NCBI GenBank assembly: GCA_963753725.1
Contig: CAVWDI010000021.1
Span: 124,001-188,000 of the forward strand
Direction: 5' to 3'
Source of the DNA: CAVWDI01 sp963753725
Lineage (GTDB): Bacteria > Chloroflexota > Anaerolineae > Anaerolineales > UBA4823
Length of the DNA stretch: 64,000 bases
Shown here: piece after piece, positions 37,403 through 47,525 of the stretch
Position numbering within the stretch: the stretch's first letter is position 1
Layout of the letters: every line of letters begins with the position of its first letter
Translations under genes and position numbers: made by a program
The notes under the pieces: model-generated
The model's database searches: none
Told to the model about the DNA's origin: nothing
What the model saw: the letters and a program-made list of their open reading frames with translations, nothing else

Positions 37403-38911
37403 ATGAGTAAGAACTCGTGGATGAGATACTATTTTTTACTTGTTTCTTTTTCCGTATTATGTGCCGCTTGTCAAGCGGAGTACTCTGAACCTGATCAAAC
37501 GATCAAACCCGAGGATCCAGTTCTCACGAATCAGATGCAGGTTGAGCTCGATTCCACACACGAGCTAAAAAGCACAACAGATCAAATTATCGTCCGTACA
37601 GCAGACCCAACTCCTGCTGACCCGTGGGCGGAGATCGATCCATCGGGACAAAAGATCCTACTATGGCATAAATTTTCCGGTGTGCATCGCAGCGCATTTG
37701 ACAAATTCGTAGCGGATTTTAATGAGAGGAACGAATGGGGGATAACCGTTGAGGCGCAGTCCCAGGATAATATGGGAGAGATTTTCAATAAAATGTTGAA
37801 TGTAATAAACACTCCCGACACACCTAACCTTGTCATTGCATACCAGGATCAATCCGCCGTTTATAACCTGTACAATGGTTTAGCGGATCTGACGGGTTTG
37901 GAACACAGCCCCAGGTGGGGACTTATGGAAGATGAAAAATCTGATTTCTTCAAAGTGTCCCTTCAAGGAGATATTTCACCCCTGGCTGATAAAAAACGCC
38001 TGGGATTCCCCTTTTCCAGTTCCATGGAGGTTTTATATTACAACAAAGATTGGTTGGCAGAATTGGGGTACAGCGGACCCCCAGGGACTCCTGAAGAATT
38101 TAAAGAAATGGCTTGCAAGGCTGCTGAAAAACCCTTCAGCAAAGCGGAGGATGAGGACAGCATGGGATATGGCTTATGGATTAACGCATCTCGATTCGCA
38201 AGCTGGACATTTTCCCACAATGGGGATGTTTTCGATTATGATAATGAGGAATACTCCTTTGACAATGAAGCCTCAATACAAGCAATGAGATATCTCCAGG
38301 ATTTGATTCTACGTGGCTGTGCCGCAACCACCACCGAAAATTACGATGATCAAGCACTGTTTGGAGAGGGGAAATTACTTTTTACTACAGGAACCAGCAC
38401 AGGTTTTCCTTTCTACGAAGGGGCAATTGACGAAGGTGAACAGTTTGAATGGGACATGGCTGCCATCCCCTTCACAACTTCTTCCCCCATCCAAAATGTC
38501 CACAACATCAGTTTCACCATACCCAGCGCCAATCAGGAAGCTGAATTAGCATCATGGTTGTTCTTGAAATACCTCGCCAGCCCTGATGTGCAGACCGAAT
38601 GGGTAAAATCGAGCAATTATATTCCGGTTCGTAAAAGCGCCGCATCAGGATTGCTTGATTATTTCAACGAAAATCCTGAGTTCATTTCGGTTTATGCATT
38701 GCTGGAAAACGGGAAGGTTGAACCAGCCGTTCCGGGTTACGATTTTTTACGAGAATTGGTCTCCGAATCTATGAGCGCCATTTTTATCGGTGGAGATGCG
38801 GAGTCCATATTATCAGAACTTACCGATGAGGCCAATACAATTCTGGAGGACCAGTATACAATACCTCTTTCAACTTTAGAGGCTATCCCAATGAACGCGC
38901 CAGATAATTGA
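37403..38911 (+). CDS. Extracellular solute-binding lipoprotein, family 1 (paralogue)
   Basis: The signal peptide starts at MSKNSWMRYYFL (ATG 37403; an ATG at 37382 is also in frame) and ends in lipobox LCAAC, followed by an acidic linker. The SBP_bac_1 domain shows ILLWHKFSGVHRSAFDKFV, LGFPFSSSMEVLYYNKDWL and SWLFLKYLASPDVQTEW. It resembles the divergent leftward neighbour (similar lipobox surroundings, CQAEY against CKPEY, and WH..SG motif), so the pair probably arose by duplication. No cognate permease is adjacent. Confidence 0.85.
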   Translation: MSKNSWMRYYFLLVSFSVLCAACQAEYSEPDQTIKPEDPVLTNQMQVELDSTHELKSTTDQIIVRTADPTPADPWAEIDPSGQKILLWHKFSGVHRSAFDKFVADFNERNEWGITVEAQSQDNMGEIFNKMLNVINTPDTPNLVIAYQDQSAVYNLYNGLADLTGLEHSPRWGLMEDEKSDFFKVSLQGDISPLADKKRLGFPFSSSMEVLYYNKDWLAELGYSGPPGTPEEFKEMACKAAEKPFSKAEDEDSMGYGLWINASRFASWTFSHNGDVFDYDNEEYSFDNEASIQAMRYLQDLILRGCAATTTENYDDQALFGEGKLLFTTGTSTGFPFYEGAIDEGEQFEWDMAAIPFTTSSPIQNVHNISFTIPSANQEAELASWLFLKYLASPDVQTEWVKSSNYIPVRKSAASGLLDYFNENPEFISVYALLENGKVEPAVPGYDFLRELVSESMSAIFIGGDAESILSELTDEANTILEDQYTIPLSTLEAIPMNAPDN

Positions 38912-39046
38912 CCAGTTATGGTGAAATAAACTGTCAAACCATTTATAATTAATGGACACAAAATATCTAGTAGTCATTAATGTTTTTTATAGAGGTCAGA
39001 AAGGTCAAACAATCCAGTCATTCCAATAAAGAGATAAGGATCAAAT

Positions 39047-39799
39047 ATGCTCGAGATAAAAAACCTTACAAAAATTTATGAGGGCGGAGTGCTTGCTTTA
39101 GACAACGTTAGTTTTTCCGTTCAACCTGGTGAGTTTCTGGCTGTCATCGGGTTGAGCGGCTCGGGGAAGTCGACCCTGCTGCGTTGTATCAACAGGTTGG
39201 TTGAGCCGACCGAAGGTCATGTTCTTTGGAAAGGTTTTGATGTGACCAATGCTAATCAAGGTGAACTGCGCCTCATAAGGCGCAAGATCGGGATGGTCTT
39301 TCAGCATTTCAACCTTGTCTCGCGTTCTCCAGTCATTACCAATGTACTTTCCGGCCGGTTGGGATATATCAGCCCGGCTCTAAGCCTGATCAACCGTTTC
39401 CCTGATGAGGATACTGAAAAAGCTTTAATGCAGTTAGAACGGGTTGGAATCACTGAACAGGCATATAAACGAGCTGACGAGTTAAGCGGTGGGCAGCAGC
39501 AGCGCGTCGGAATTGCGCGTGCAATGATCCAGGATCCTGAAGTAATCCTTGCAGATGAACCGGTCGCCAGTCTTGACCCGGTTTTAGCACACACCATCAT
39601 GCAGTACCTGGAAAAAATAAACCAAGAGGACGGCGTTATGGTATTGTGCAGTTTGCATTTCCTTGACCTGGTTCATAGGTATGCGGACAGGGCGATAGCG
39701 CTTAATGAAGGAAAATTGATGTTTGATGGATCACCAAAATCAATTGACGACGAGAAATTCAAAGAGATTTACGGAAAAGAAGCCGAACGTGTCGGGTGA
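39047..39799 (+). CDS. phnC: Phosphonate-type ABC transporter ATP-binding protein
   Basis: A 250-residue single ATPase domain. Walker A is GLSGSGKSTLLR, Q-loop GMVFQHFNLVSRSPV, signature LSGGQQQRVGIARAM, and Walker B VILADEPVASLDP. The insert GRLGYISPALSLINRFP after the Q-loop is characteristic of PhnC. It would energise import of phosphonate, phosphite or phosphate through the PhnE-like permease encoded 11 bp later. No PhnD binding protein is found in the window. Confidence 0.9.
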   Translation: MLEIKNLTKIYEGGVLALDNVSFSVQPGEFLAVIGLSGSGKSTLLRCINRLVEPTEGHVLWKGFDVTNANQGELRLIRRKIGMVFQHFNLVSRSPVITNVLSGRLGYISPALSLINRFPDEDTEKALMQLERVGITEQAYKRADELSGGQQQRVGIARAMIQDPEVILADEPVASLDPVLAHTIMQYLEKINQEDGVMVLCSLHFLDLVHRYADRAIALNEGKLMFDGSPKSIDDEKFKEIYGKEAERVG

Positions 39800-39810
39800 G
39801 GTAAAACATC

Positions 39811-41630
39811 GTGGAAAAGAAACCATCATTATTGAGATCATTTGTCTTTTGGATTGTTGTATTTATTATTCTGATAACCCTGGCTTACGGATTCCAGGTA
39901 ACCAAAGTTAAATTTTGAGGAAACCCGTTCTGAGCAGCGATTAACCCAATTAACGCGGCATCATCCGAGCATTGGCTCACCCTGATATTATTGAATATGA
40001 AAAGGCTGAGATAAATGTCGAAGCCCCGGTTTATCTCCCGTGTCCGGAGGGCGGTGTCCCGGCTTATGAACCCGACCAGAGCGGAGCGTACCTGGTATTG
40101 GATCCACCTTGTGAAGACGCTGGCGAATTCATTGTTGTCAAGGGTTTTAACTTTCTGCCCGGAGTTAGAGGTCCTTTAAATTTTATGCCTCCCAGCGGCG
40201 CCTCACTAAATATTGGCAATTTTCAGGCTGATTTTAACGGCGAATTCGAACAAAGGGTAAAGCTACCCAAAAGACAACCGGTTGCTGAGGCACAATTTAT
40301 GCGCGCTATTTCGCGCCAGAATGTTGGATTACCTCGTTTCACTCCTGTTGCGCATGCCACTTTTGGCAAGATCATCGAAACCGTCTTTCTAGCGTTGCTG
40401 GCGACCATATTCGGCATCTTGCTGGCAGTTCCGTTAAGTTTCCTGGCCGCTCGCAACCTCATGAACGATGTAAAAAGTCCCATCGCCAGCGTGGCATTGA
40501 TGCTTATCGGCTGGCCGCTGGGTATGGGTTTAGGTATCATGCTCACCCGTTGGGTTGCAGAACAAAGCACTCTGTTTACAGACACCCTTTTAATTAACAT
40601 TGTTGGTCTGATTGTTTCTGCGGCTGCCGCATGGTTCCTGATACGCTGGGCGATTCCTCCCGAGGAAGAAGAACAGCCGAGCCTTCCAATCAGGCTAATG
40701 CGCATTGTGTTCTTACTGGTAGCGACAGCCTCTGGAATTCTTTTTGCGCTTCTTCTGAGCAATCTATTATTTGTTGGCGGGGAGGCATTGGAGCAAGCCC
40801 TTGGTGTGTTTGGCTTTCTTGGCAATTTCATCGCTCAGACCGGTGAAATCGTCAGGATGACCACTCCGGTCTTCGTGGCTTTGGCGGCTGGCGCATTAGT
40901 TGGAAACCTGTTCAGCAGGCTCGGACAAATGATCAGCGAACGTCTCCAGGAAAACACTCTGCGGATTTTTAACTTCTTGACTGCAGCAGTTGCTGGAGCA
41001 TTTCTTTTCGCAATTCTTGGAGCTATGATTGATTGGCTGTATCAAATTAATGATCCAATGAAAACGCTTTGGATACCGGCTGCGGTTGGAGCTGTTCTGG
41101 GAGGTTTACTTTCACTGCGCTATGGACCTAAAGATTTGGTGCCGATAGGATCTGTGATTTATATGGTATTACGCACCATACTGAATGCAGCCAGATCCAT
41201 CGAACCGTTGATCTATGTTATCGTATTTGTCGTTTGGGTCGGTATCGGACCGTTTGCGGGAGCTTTGGCGCTTGCCTTGCATACCATCGCCGCCCTGACG
41301 AAATTATATTCCGAACAAGTAGAGAGTATCCTGCCAGGTCCACTGGAAGCGGTAACCGCAACCGGCGCCAACCGTCTGCAGACCATCGTATACGCAGTCG
41401 TCCCGCAAATCATCCCGCCATATATTTCATTTACGATGTACCGCTGGGATATTAACGTGCGCATGTCGACCATCATTGGCTTTGCGGGCGGCGGCGGTAT
41501 CGGTTTCTTGTTGCAGCAGAATATTCGTCTGCTTGACTACCGCGCTGCTGCGGTGCAGATGCTGGCGATCGCATTGGTTGTCGCCTCTATGGACTACACC
41601 AGCGCCCTGATCCGCGAGAAATTCGTTTAG
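39811..41630 (+). CDS. phnE: Phosphonate-type ABC transporter permease, two frameshifts
   Basis: A GTG at 39811 starts MEKKPSLLRSFVFWIVVFII, a first membrane helix. The frame is lost at TTTT 39913-39916 (VNF then stop, where EETRSEQRLTQLTR continues in another frame) and again at about 39955-39970, before ALAHPDIIEYEKAE. A region of about 110 residues outside the membrane follows, then the BPD_transp_1 membrane part. The coupling motif EAVTATGANRLQTIVYAVVPQI and MYRWDINVRMSTIIGFAGGGGIG identify PhnE. The long insert between the first helix and the core is unusual for PhnE. Frame breaks are probably assembly errors. Total repaired length is about 606 residues. Confidence 0.85.
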
Positions 41631-41640
41631 ACTTAATTAT

Positions 41641-42825
41641 TTATCGCAAATAATCTTTGGGATCAACTCGTGTGCCCTCAAACATCATTTCAAAGTGAAG
41701 GTGAGGGCCACTTGAGTTGCCAGTATTTCCCACCGCTCCGATCACATTCGTCTGCCAAACACTCTGTCCGCATCCTACATAGATACCGCTCAGGTGTGCG
41801 TATAGTGACTGCCAGCCGTTCCCGTGATTTATTACCAGCACGTTCCCATATCCCCATTTATTCCACCCGGCATACACCACAACCCCATTATCAATAGCGT
41901 AAACTGGATCACCTTCATCCCCGTCCAGGTCAATCCCAGAATGGTTTGCGTTAGGATTAAAATCATATCCAGAGATATAGCGGTTGTTCACCGGATAGAT
42001 AAACACACCCGCTCCAACTGCGCCGGCCGATACAGTTTCACAAGCGCCTGGACCAAGCACCTTGGCAACCGATGGATCGTCGAGTGGAATGACCGGCGCG
42101 CTCCAACTGACAAATTCGCGCCTGCCGCCTGGGATCACAATTCGTGTTCCGGCTTCGATGTTTGGGTTTGCCCAGTCACCTAATGCCGCGGGGTCAAGGT
42201 GATTCCCTGGATATTCAATAATCTCTTCCGGCGATACACTGAAAAACTTTGCCACGCCATTCAAACCGTCCCCGGCCGACCATTCATAATAAGCTCCATT
42301 TACCGGGAGGATATTCAATTCTTGATCGGCGAACAAATTATGTGGATTGTCCCCCAACACATATTGGTTAGCCCACAGTATTGTTTCCGGTTCCAATCCA
42401 AACTTATCTGCGATTCCGATTAATGTGTCTCCCTTCTTCACTGTGTATTTCAAGACATCACTGCGCGGTCGTGAAGGTACATCGGTGTGCAGCCGTGCTT
42501 TACGAGAGATTCCCTCAAGTGGGACACTCTCGGATTGGAACGGTGGAATCCCACTATAAATTTCCTCAGGCATCGGAGATGGCATTGCGGCGGCAAAAGC
42601 TGGGTTTTCAGGGGGATTTACAATCTGGGCTCGCAAGTAAAACTCCCTCATACCCCACGCGACAACCAGTATTAAAACCACCATCAATACGTGTGTACCC
42701 AGGCGAAGAGCTCTTTCCCCCAAAGCGGCTTTCGAGAACCTGTTTCCCAGGGTATTTATTTGGTTATTCTCATGTCCGTTATTGTCTGGAGAGAGTTGAT
42801 TTTCTAGCGGATCTTCTTCAATCAT
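41641..42825 (-). CDS. M23 peptidase with LysM repeats, membrane-anchored
   Basis: A 394-residue cell-wall endopeptidase. An N-terminal membrane helix (LGTHVLMVVLILVVAWGM) is followed by a LysM domain (YTVKKGDTLIGIADKFGL, about residues 130-175). A second LysM-like unit (WSAGDGLNGVAKFFSV) and a C-terminal M23 domain follow, with metal ligands in NHSGIDLDGDEGDPVYA and the catalytic motif GPHLHFEMM. It would cleave peptide cross-links of peptidoglycan or act on a related wall polymer. It is convergent with phnE, 10 bp apart. Confidence 0.93.
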   Translation of the reverse strand: MIEEDPLENQLSPDNNGHENNQINTLGNRFSKAALGERALRLGTHVLMVVLILVVAWGMREFYLRAQIVNPPENPAFAAAMPSPMPEEIYSGIPPFQSESVPLEGISRKARLHTDVPSRPRSDVLKYTVKKGDTLIGIADKFGLEPETILWANQYVLGDNPHNLFADQELNILPVNGAYYEWSAGDGLNGVAKFFSVSPEEIIEYPGNHLDPAALGDWANPNIEAGTRIVIPGGRREFVSWSAPVIPLDDPSVAKVLGPGACETVSAGAVGAGVFIYPVNNRYISGYDFNPNANHSGIDLDGDEGDPVYAIDNGVVVYAGWNKWGYGNVLVINHGNGWQSLYAHLSGIYVGCGQSVWQTNVIGAVGNTGNSSGPHLHFEMMFEGTRVDPKDYLR

Positions 42826-42874
42826 TTACCGGTTCTCCCGAGGCATAATAACAAACCCCGGAATATCCGTCAAA

Positions 42875-44170
42875 TTAAGGTCCTGTTAAGCCTTCGACAG
42901 CCTGTTGCGCGGCTGTTTCAGGATCAGACTCCTCATTGAGAATCTGTTCAGTCGCTTCTTTCAAAACCTGTCCAACGCTTGTAAGCACATCCGTAGAAGG
43001 TAATATTTGGGCGGATAAAATTATCTTTTCCAACATTGGTTTAACTTCAATATTGGACCACACTTCTAACGAACTTTCCCGGGTTGGTAATACACCCGCC
43101 GCTTCAGTCCATTCTCCAAGGTAATCACTATCGGTTAAGAATTCTGCCAGATCCAGGCTCAACTCCTGATGTTCAGGCTGATGAGCGGGTATTGCCCAAA
43201 CCCAACCGGATGAGAGTGTATAGGGAATTCCATCGTGAGTTGGGATTGTAGTAAAAGCCGAATCTCTTGGTTTATCATCCAGGAAACGGTTGGTCCAGGT
43301 GATGATTAAATCAGCCTCTTTTTCGTTATACATCTCCCAGATCTGGTTATCATCCTCGTGCTGGGTCAACCATAACGGAAATACACCGATTTGTTTGGCT
43401 TCCTGGTAAAAGATCAGCACTTCTTCTAAGATCTCTTCATCTAAATGAGGGCGACCCTCCTCATCCCGGACGGTTCCTCCTTTTGCCTGGTACTGGGATA
43501 ATGTGAAAAGGGCTTGCGGATCTGCTGCAGGGAATACCAATGGTAATGTGTTATTTAAAATGGCGCTCCAATCTGCCGGCGGCGCGGGTACAGCTTCCGG
43601 TCGATAAACAAGCGCAAGCGCATCCCCTGCAAACGGAAGGCCGTAGGTTCGATCCTGAATTTGAGCCAATGAACGCGCATAATTGTACCAATCTGGATCT
43701 ATTATAGCTTCATCCAGCTGGTCTAATGGGTGCAGCAACCCTTTTAGGGCAGCCGTTTCTAAGTCCGCATTCGGCAGGGCGATAAGATCGGGTAATGCTA
43801 AAGGCGCGGCTGCGCTGGTCGTAGAAAGCGATTCCAACAATCCGGCAGGGCCGCTCACGGATTTAATTCGTACTTCCAACTGAACACCTTCATGCAGATC
43901 AACAAATTCTACCAACCTCGATCTGAACAGCAAAGCGGCGTTAGTATCGGCTTCAGGATCCATTTCTGGCGGAATCCAGATACGCAGCGGGATCGGTCCG
44001 GGTTGTGTGGGTGTACTCTGGGGCGTTTTATCTGTACCGGGATCCAAAGGAACTGTACCGGTAGGTTGAGCAGTGGCCTCTGAACCAGGTATGCCCGGCA
44101 ACGGTGGGAGACTCTCACACGCGCCTAAGATAAACGCCGAGAAAAAGATGAGTATGTGCCAGATTCGCAT
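42875..44170 (-). CDS. Extracellular solute-binding lipoprotein, family 1 (third copy)
   Basis: A 431-residue binding lipoprotein with signal MRIWHILIFFSAFILGAC (lipobox LGAC), a Pro/Thr linker, then an SBP_bac_1-like domain (LRIWIPPEMDPEADTNAALL, YGLPFAGDALALVYRPEAVP, ADLIITWTNRF). It is more divergent than the two copies at 35-39 kb. No permease gene is nearby. It lies 12 bp downstream of the M42 cluster on the same strand and might be cotranscribed with it. Confidence 0.8.
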   Translation of the reverse strand: MRIWHILIFFSAFILGACESLPPLPGIPGSEATAQPTGTVPLDPGTDKTPQSTPTQPGPIPLRIWIPPEMDPEADTNAALLFRSRLVEFVDLHEGVQLEVRIKSVSGPAGLLESLSTTSAAAPLALPDLIALPNADLETAALKGLLHPLDQLDEAIIDPDWYNYARSLAQIQDRTYGLPFAGDALALVYRPEAVPAPPADWSAILNNTLPLVFPAADPQALFTLSQYQAKGGTVRDEEGRPHLDEEILEEVLIFYQEAKQIGVFPLWLTQHEDDNQIWEMYNEKEADLIITWTNRFLDDKPRDSAFTTIPTHDGIPYTLSSGWVWAIPAHQPEHQELSLDLAEFLTDSDYLGEWTEAAGVLPTRESSLEVWSNIEVKPMLEKIILSAQILPSTDVLTSVGQVLKEATEQILNEESDPETAAQQAVEGLTGP

Positions 44171-44182
44171 GTTTTGTATATA

Positions 44183-45199
44183 TTAAAATCCAGATAATAC
44201 GATTGGAGCCATGAGCAATTCTATCATCAACGACACCGAATTTTGCACATCCCTAAAGTCCACCATTTCTGACGGCGTATGCAAATACCGGCAGGGGATG
44301 GAAAGACAACCTGCTGGAACACCTGCCCGGCTTAATTGAATAGCGCCCGCGTCGGTCGTGCCTCGTTCCAAAACCTCCAACTGGTATGGCAGTTGGGCTT
44401 TCTGCGCGGTTTCCACCATCCATTTCACCACGCGCGGGTCGGAGATCATCCTTTGATCGCGAACCTTAATGGCCGGTCCTTTTCCCAGGCTGACTTCCAT
44501 TTTTACGCTCTTTGGTGTATCACCCGTGCGGGTAACATCAACCGCCAATCCCAGATCAGGCTCAATGCCAAACGCAGCCGTATTAGCACCCCGTAATCCA
44601 ACTTCCTCCTGAACACTGAACACAAAGTATATTTCATGCGGAGATTCGACATTATCTGCATCCATCCGCCGCAGCGCTTCGATTAAAATTGCCGCGCTTA
44701 TACGGTCATCCAGAGCCTTTGATACGATGCGGTCCCCCATTTCCAGCATGCCTCCTTCAAACACTCCTACATCACCGACTTTCACCGGGGGGTCACCCTG
44801 ACCCTCCCACCCAAGGTCAATAAACAATTGTTCGAAAGTTAACGCTTTGCTGCCTCCTGCTGCCGTTTCGCTGCCAATCACACCCAGCGCGCCGTTTAAG
44901 AATCGCACCCTGCTGCCCAGGCAGACCTGCACATACAACCCTCCTATCGGCATGAACCTGACATAGCCTTGGTCATCAATATGAGAGACCATAACCCCTA
45001 TTTCATCAATATGCGCGGCGACCATTATCCGCATACCATCTACAGCTTTTTCGCCTTTGCGAACGATTAGATTGCCAAGGTTATCTACTCGGACTTCATC
45101 AACCAATGGTTCAACTTCATTTTTAACGCAATCCCGTATACGTGACTTATATCCGGAAGGTCCAGTTACTTCGACAAGCTTACGGATTAGATTTTTCAT
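44183..45199 (-). CDS. M42 family aminopeptidase, copy 1 (TET-like)
   Basis: A 338-residue zinc/cobalt aminopeptidase of family M42, which forms dodecameric tetrahedral (TET) particles that trim peptides in the cytoplasm. Metal ligands are seen in MVAAHIDEIGVMVSHI, the bridging Asp in VSKALDDRISAAIL, the catalytic Glu pair in SVQEEVGLRGANTAAF, a further Asp in LAVDVTRTGDTP and the last His in YLHTPSEMVD. It is the third gene of a tandem set of three M42 paralogues. Confidence 0.93.
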   Translation of the reverse strand: MKNLIRKLVEVTGPSGYKSRIRDCVKNEVEPLVDEVRVDNLGNLIVRKGEKAVDGMRIMVAAHIDEIGVMVSHIDDQGYVRFMPIGGLYVQVCLGSRVRFLNGALGVIGSETAAGGSKALTFEQLFIDLGWEGQGDPPVKVGDVGVFEGGMLEMGDRIVSKALDDRISAAILIEALRRMDADNVESPHEIYFVFSVQEEVGLRGANTAAFGIEPDLGLAVDVTRTGDTPKSVKMEVSLGKGPAIKVRDQRMISDPRVVKWMVETAQKAQLPYQLEVLERGTTDAGAIQLSRAGVPAGCLSIPCRYLHTPSEMVDFRDVQNSVSLMIELLMAPIVLSGF

Positions 45200-45241
45200 T
45201 GGTGCTCCTCGATAATTTTTTTGATATACAAATTATTTATA

Positions 45242-46330
45242 TTAATGATCCCAATTAAATGAATCGCGGGTAATCCCAGCCAAGCTGTGGTAGATCAATT
45301 TTTGAGTATTCTCCCAATCCGATATCCTGGCGATCGCAACTGCCGTGTGGATGTGCCGTGCCGGAACAGAAACGGAAATGCTCGGTATTCCACTGCGTTG
45401 CTTATGGATCGCTCCAGCATCTGTACTACCCCCTCCAGGCTGGCGAAACTGGTAAGAAATGCCGGTATCCTCAGCAGTTTTTACTAAATAGCTTACTAAA
45501 CGCGGGTCAGAAATCGTTCCTCTGTCCGCGACATAAATAGCTGCTCCTTCACCTAGGCGGGTATTGTAACGAGTGTTCACCGTCCATTGATCTTCACCTT
45601 CATCCCAGCCAGGCAAATCATTTGCTGGTGTGCAGTCAAGCGCAATCGCTAGATCAGGATCAAGCGCGAAGGCTGCCACTCTGGCGCCGCGCAATCCAAC
45701 TTCTTCCTGTACTGTAAATGCTGCCAATAGATCGATGTTTGGTGGAGGGTTCTGAAACACTTTGAGTAAAGTCGCCACACCAATACGGTCATCTATTGCC
45801 TTCGCTCTAATAATACCCCCCTGATGGTGGAATTTCGTCGCAAACACTGCCCGGTCTCCAATCTTCACCTTGCCAGCATTCTCAGTTCCAACATCAATTC
45901 GCATATTATCCAGGGGAATATTGTTTTTTCTTTCAGAAGCCGATGTCAGGTGAATAGGCGCTGCTCCGACGATACCGGGAATATGATCGCTTCCGATGAT
46001 CAATTCTTTGGCGGGCAGCTGCTGCGCTGCTATCCCCCCGACAGTCTCGAATCTAAAAACCCCTTCTCCTTCATCGTTGGTCACCATGAGACCTACTTCA
46101 TCCATATGTGCGGCCAGCATCAATCGCATACGGTCATCACCATCACCATAACGCCTCGCCAGCACATTACCCATTGCATCCACGCTCACCTCATCAGCAA
46201 CCGATCGCACCTGTTCTAATACGATCGCACGCACTTCACCTTCATCTCCCGACACGGCACATGCGTTGCACAGCCGCCCAAGAACATTGATTTGATCATT
46301 ATTTACTTGCATATTATTGCTATCCGGCAT
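45242..46330 (-). CDS. M42 family aminopeptidase, copy 2 (TET-like)
   Basis: A 362-residue paralogue of the neighbouring genes with all ligands: MLAAHMDEVGLMVTND, AKAIDDRIGVATLL, TVQEEVGLRGARVAAF, AIALDCTPANDLPG and ARHIHTAVAI. It has a longer N-terminus and an insert near the domain boundary (TSASERKNNIPLDN). It is placed between the other two M42 genes, with 42 and 23 bp gaps, which fits a single transcript. Confidence 0.93.
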   Translation of the reverse strand: MPDSNNMQVNNDQINVLGRLCNACAVSGDEGEVRAIVLEQVRSVADEVSVDAMGNVLARRYGDGDDRMRLMLAAHMDEVGLMVTNDEGEGVFRFETVGGIAAQQLPAKELIIGSDHIPGIVGAAPIHLTSASERKNNIPLDNMRIDVGTENAGKVKIGDRAVFATKFHHQGGIIRAKAIDDRIGVATLLKVFQNPPPNIDLLAAFTVQEEVGLRGARVAAFALDPDLAIALDCTPANDLPGWDEGEDQWTVNTRYNTRLGEGAAIYVADRGTISDPRLVSYLVKTAEDTGISYQFRQPGGGSTDAGAIHKQRSGIPSISVSVPARHIHTAVAIARISDWENTQKLIYHSLAGITRDSFNWDH

Positions 46331-46353
46331 TTATTTAACTCCAATAGAACGAA

Positions 46354-47418
46354 TCATAATTCTGTATCCCAGGCCAGCTTTTTCATAAACCCATCATCCA
46401 GCTCAACAATAAACTCCGCCAATAAACGAGCCGCTCGAGTTATATCCTTCAGGACAACCATTTCCACCGGAGTGTGCATATATCGCAGCGGTATCGAGAT
46501 TACCATTGTCGGGATCCCGGCTGCTGCGACCTGCATAGCAAAGGCATCTGTACCCGAATGGCGGGGGATCGGTTCCAGGATGTGGGGTATTTCAAACCGT
46601 TCAGCAACCATTTTAAATGCCTCGTGTAGGGCCGGATGAATATTTGGCCCCCATCCCAAAGCCGGACCCTTACCAAACGGGACAGTCATATGTTCTTTGG
46701 TCCCTGGTCCAGCGCCGTGAGTCACATCGATCGCTACCGCGAGTTTGGGATTCAATTCAAAGGCGGAAGTATATGCGCCGCCGAATGTCTCCTCCTCCTG
46801 GACAGTGGCAGCTGCCCAAACATTCCATTCGAACGTACGCTCCCGAAGAATAGTTAAACAAGCTGTCACGGCAGCCACGGAGGCCCTATTATCAAGCGAA
46901 TGGCCAGCTAATATATCTTTTCCCATTTCAATTGGGGGTTGGTCAAAAGAGATCAGATCTCCCACCTGCACTTTACTTTCAACTTCTGAGGGAAATAAAC
47001 CTACATCGACCAATAAATATTCAAGCGGTACTGCCCTCCCGTGCAGGTGCGGTGGAAGCAGGTGTTTGGGAGGCAGCGTAATGGTGCCATCTAACTCCTC
47101 GCGCCCGTGAACGGTTACAGCCTGCCCGGGTAAAACACGCCCATCAATCCCACCCATCTCTGTAACACGCAAGAAACCTTCAACTTTGCTTGTGACCATT
47201 AAGCCAATGGCGTCCATATGAGCGGCCAGCAGAATACCATCTCGTGGCTGCTCACCTGATCCTGTCTTCAAACCGTGCAGACTGCCCAAGCGGCTGGTAT
47301 TAATTTCATCTGTAAGCGGTTCCCAGGCAGCGGCAACTTTTTGCCGTACCGGCGCCTCAAATCCAGATAAACCAGATGTCGAGATTAATGATTTTAGAAA
47401 TGTAAATTTATCGTCCAT
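46354..47418 (-). CDS. M42 family aminopeptidase, copy 3 (TET-like)
   Basis: A 354-residue M42 peptidase that starts the three-gene run. The ligands are in LLAAHMDAIGLMVTSK, AGHSLDNRASVAAVTA (DNR in place of DDR), TVQEEETFGGAYTSAF, AVAIDVTHGAG and RYMHTPVEMVVL. The Glu pair in QEEETFGGA deviates from the VGLRGA pattern of the two others, so its substrate preference may differ. Confidence 0.92.
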   Translation of the reverse strand: MDDKFTFLKSLISTSGLSGFEAPVRQKVAAAWEPLTDEINTSRLGSLHGLKTGSGEQPRDGILLAAHMDAIGLMVTSKVEGFLRVTEMGGIDGRVLPGQAVTVHGREELDGTITLPPKHLLPPHLHGRAVPLEYLLVDVGLFPSEVESKVQVGDLISFDQPPIEMGKDILAGHSLDNRASVAAVTACLTILRERTFEWNVWAAATVQEEETFGGAYTSAFELNPKLAVAIDVTHGAGPGTKEHMTVPFGKGPALGWGPNIHPALHEAFKMVAERFEIPHILEPIPRHSGTDAFAMQVAAAGIPTMVISIPLRYMHTPVEMVVLKDITRAARLLAEFIVELDDGFMKKLAWDTEL

Positions 47419-47525
47419 AGTTGCTCAATTTTTGTTTTTTGAATAAAAACCTGTTTATGTCGAGTAAGTCTTGCTGTTTTGTATTCGGTGGTAATAACTG
47501 TTACTCATCTAACGTCTAATTACAA

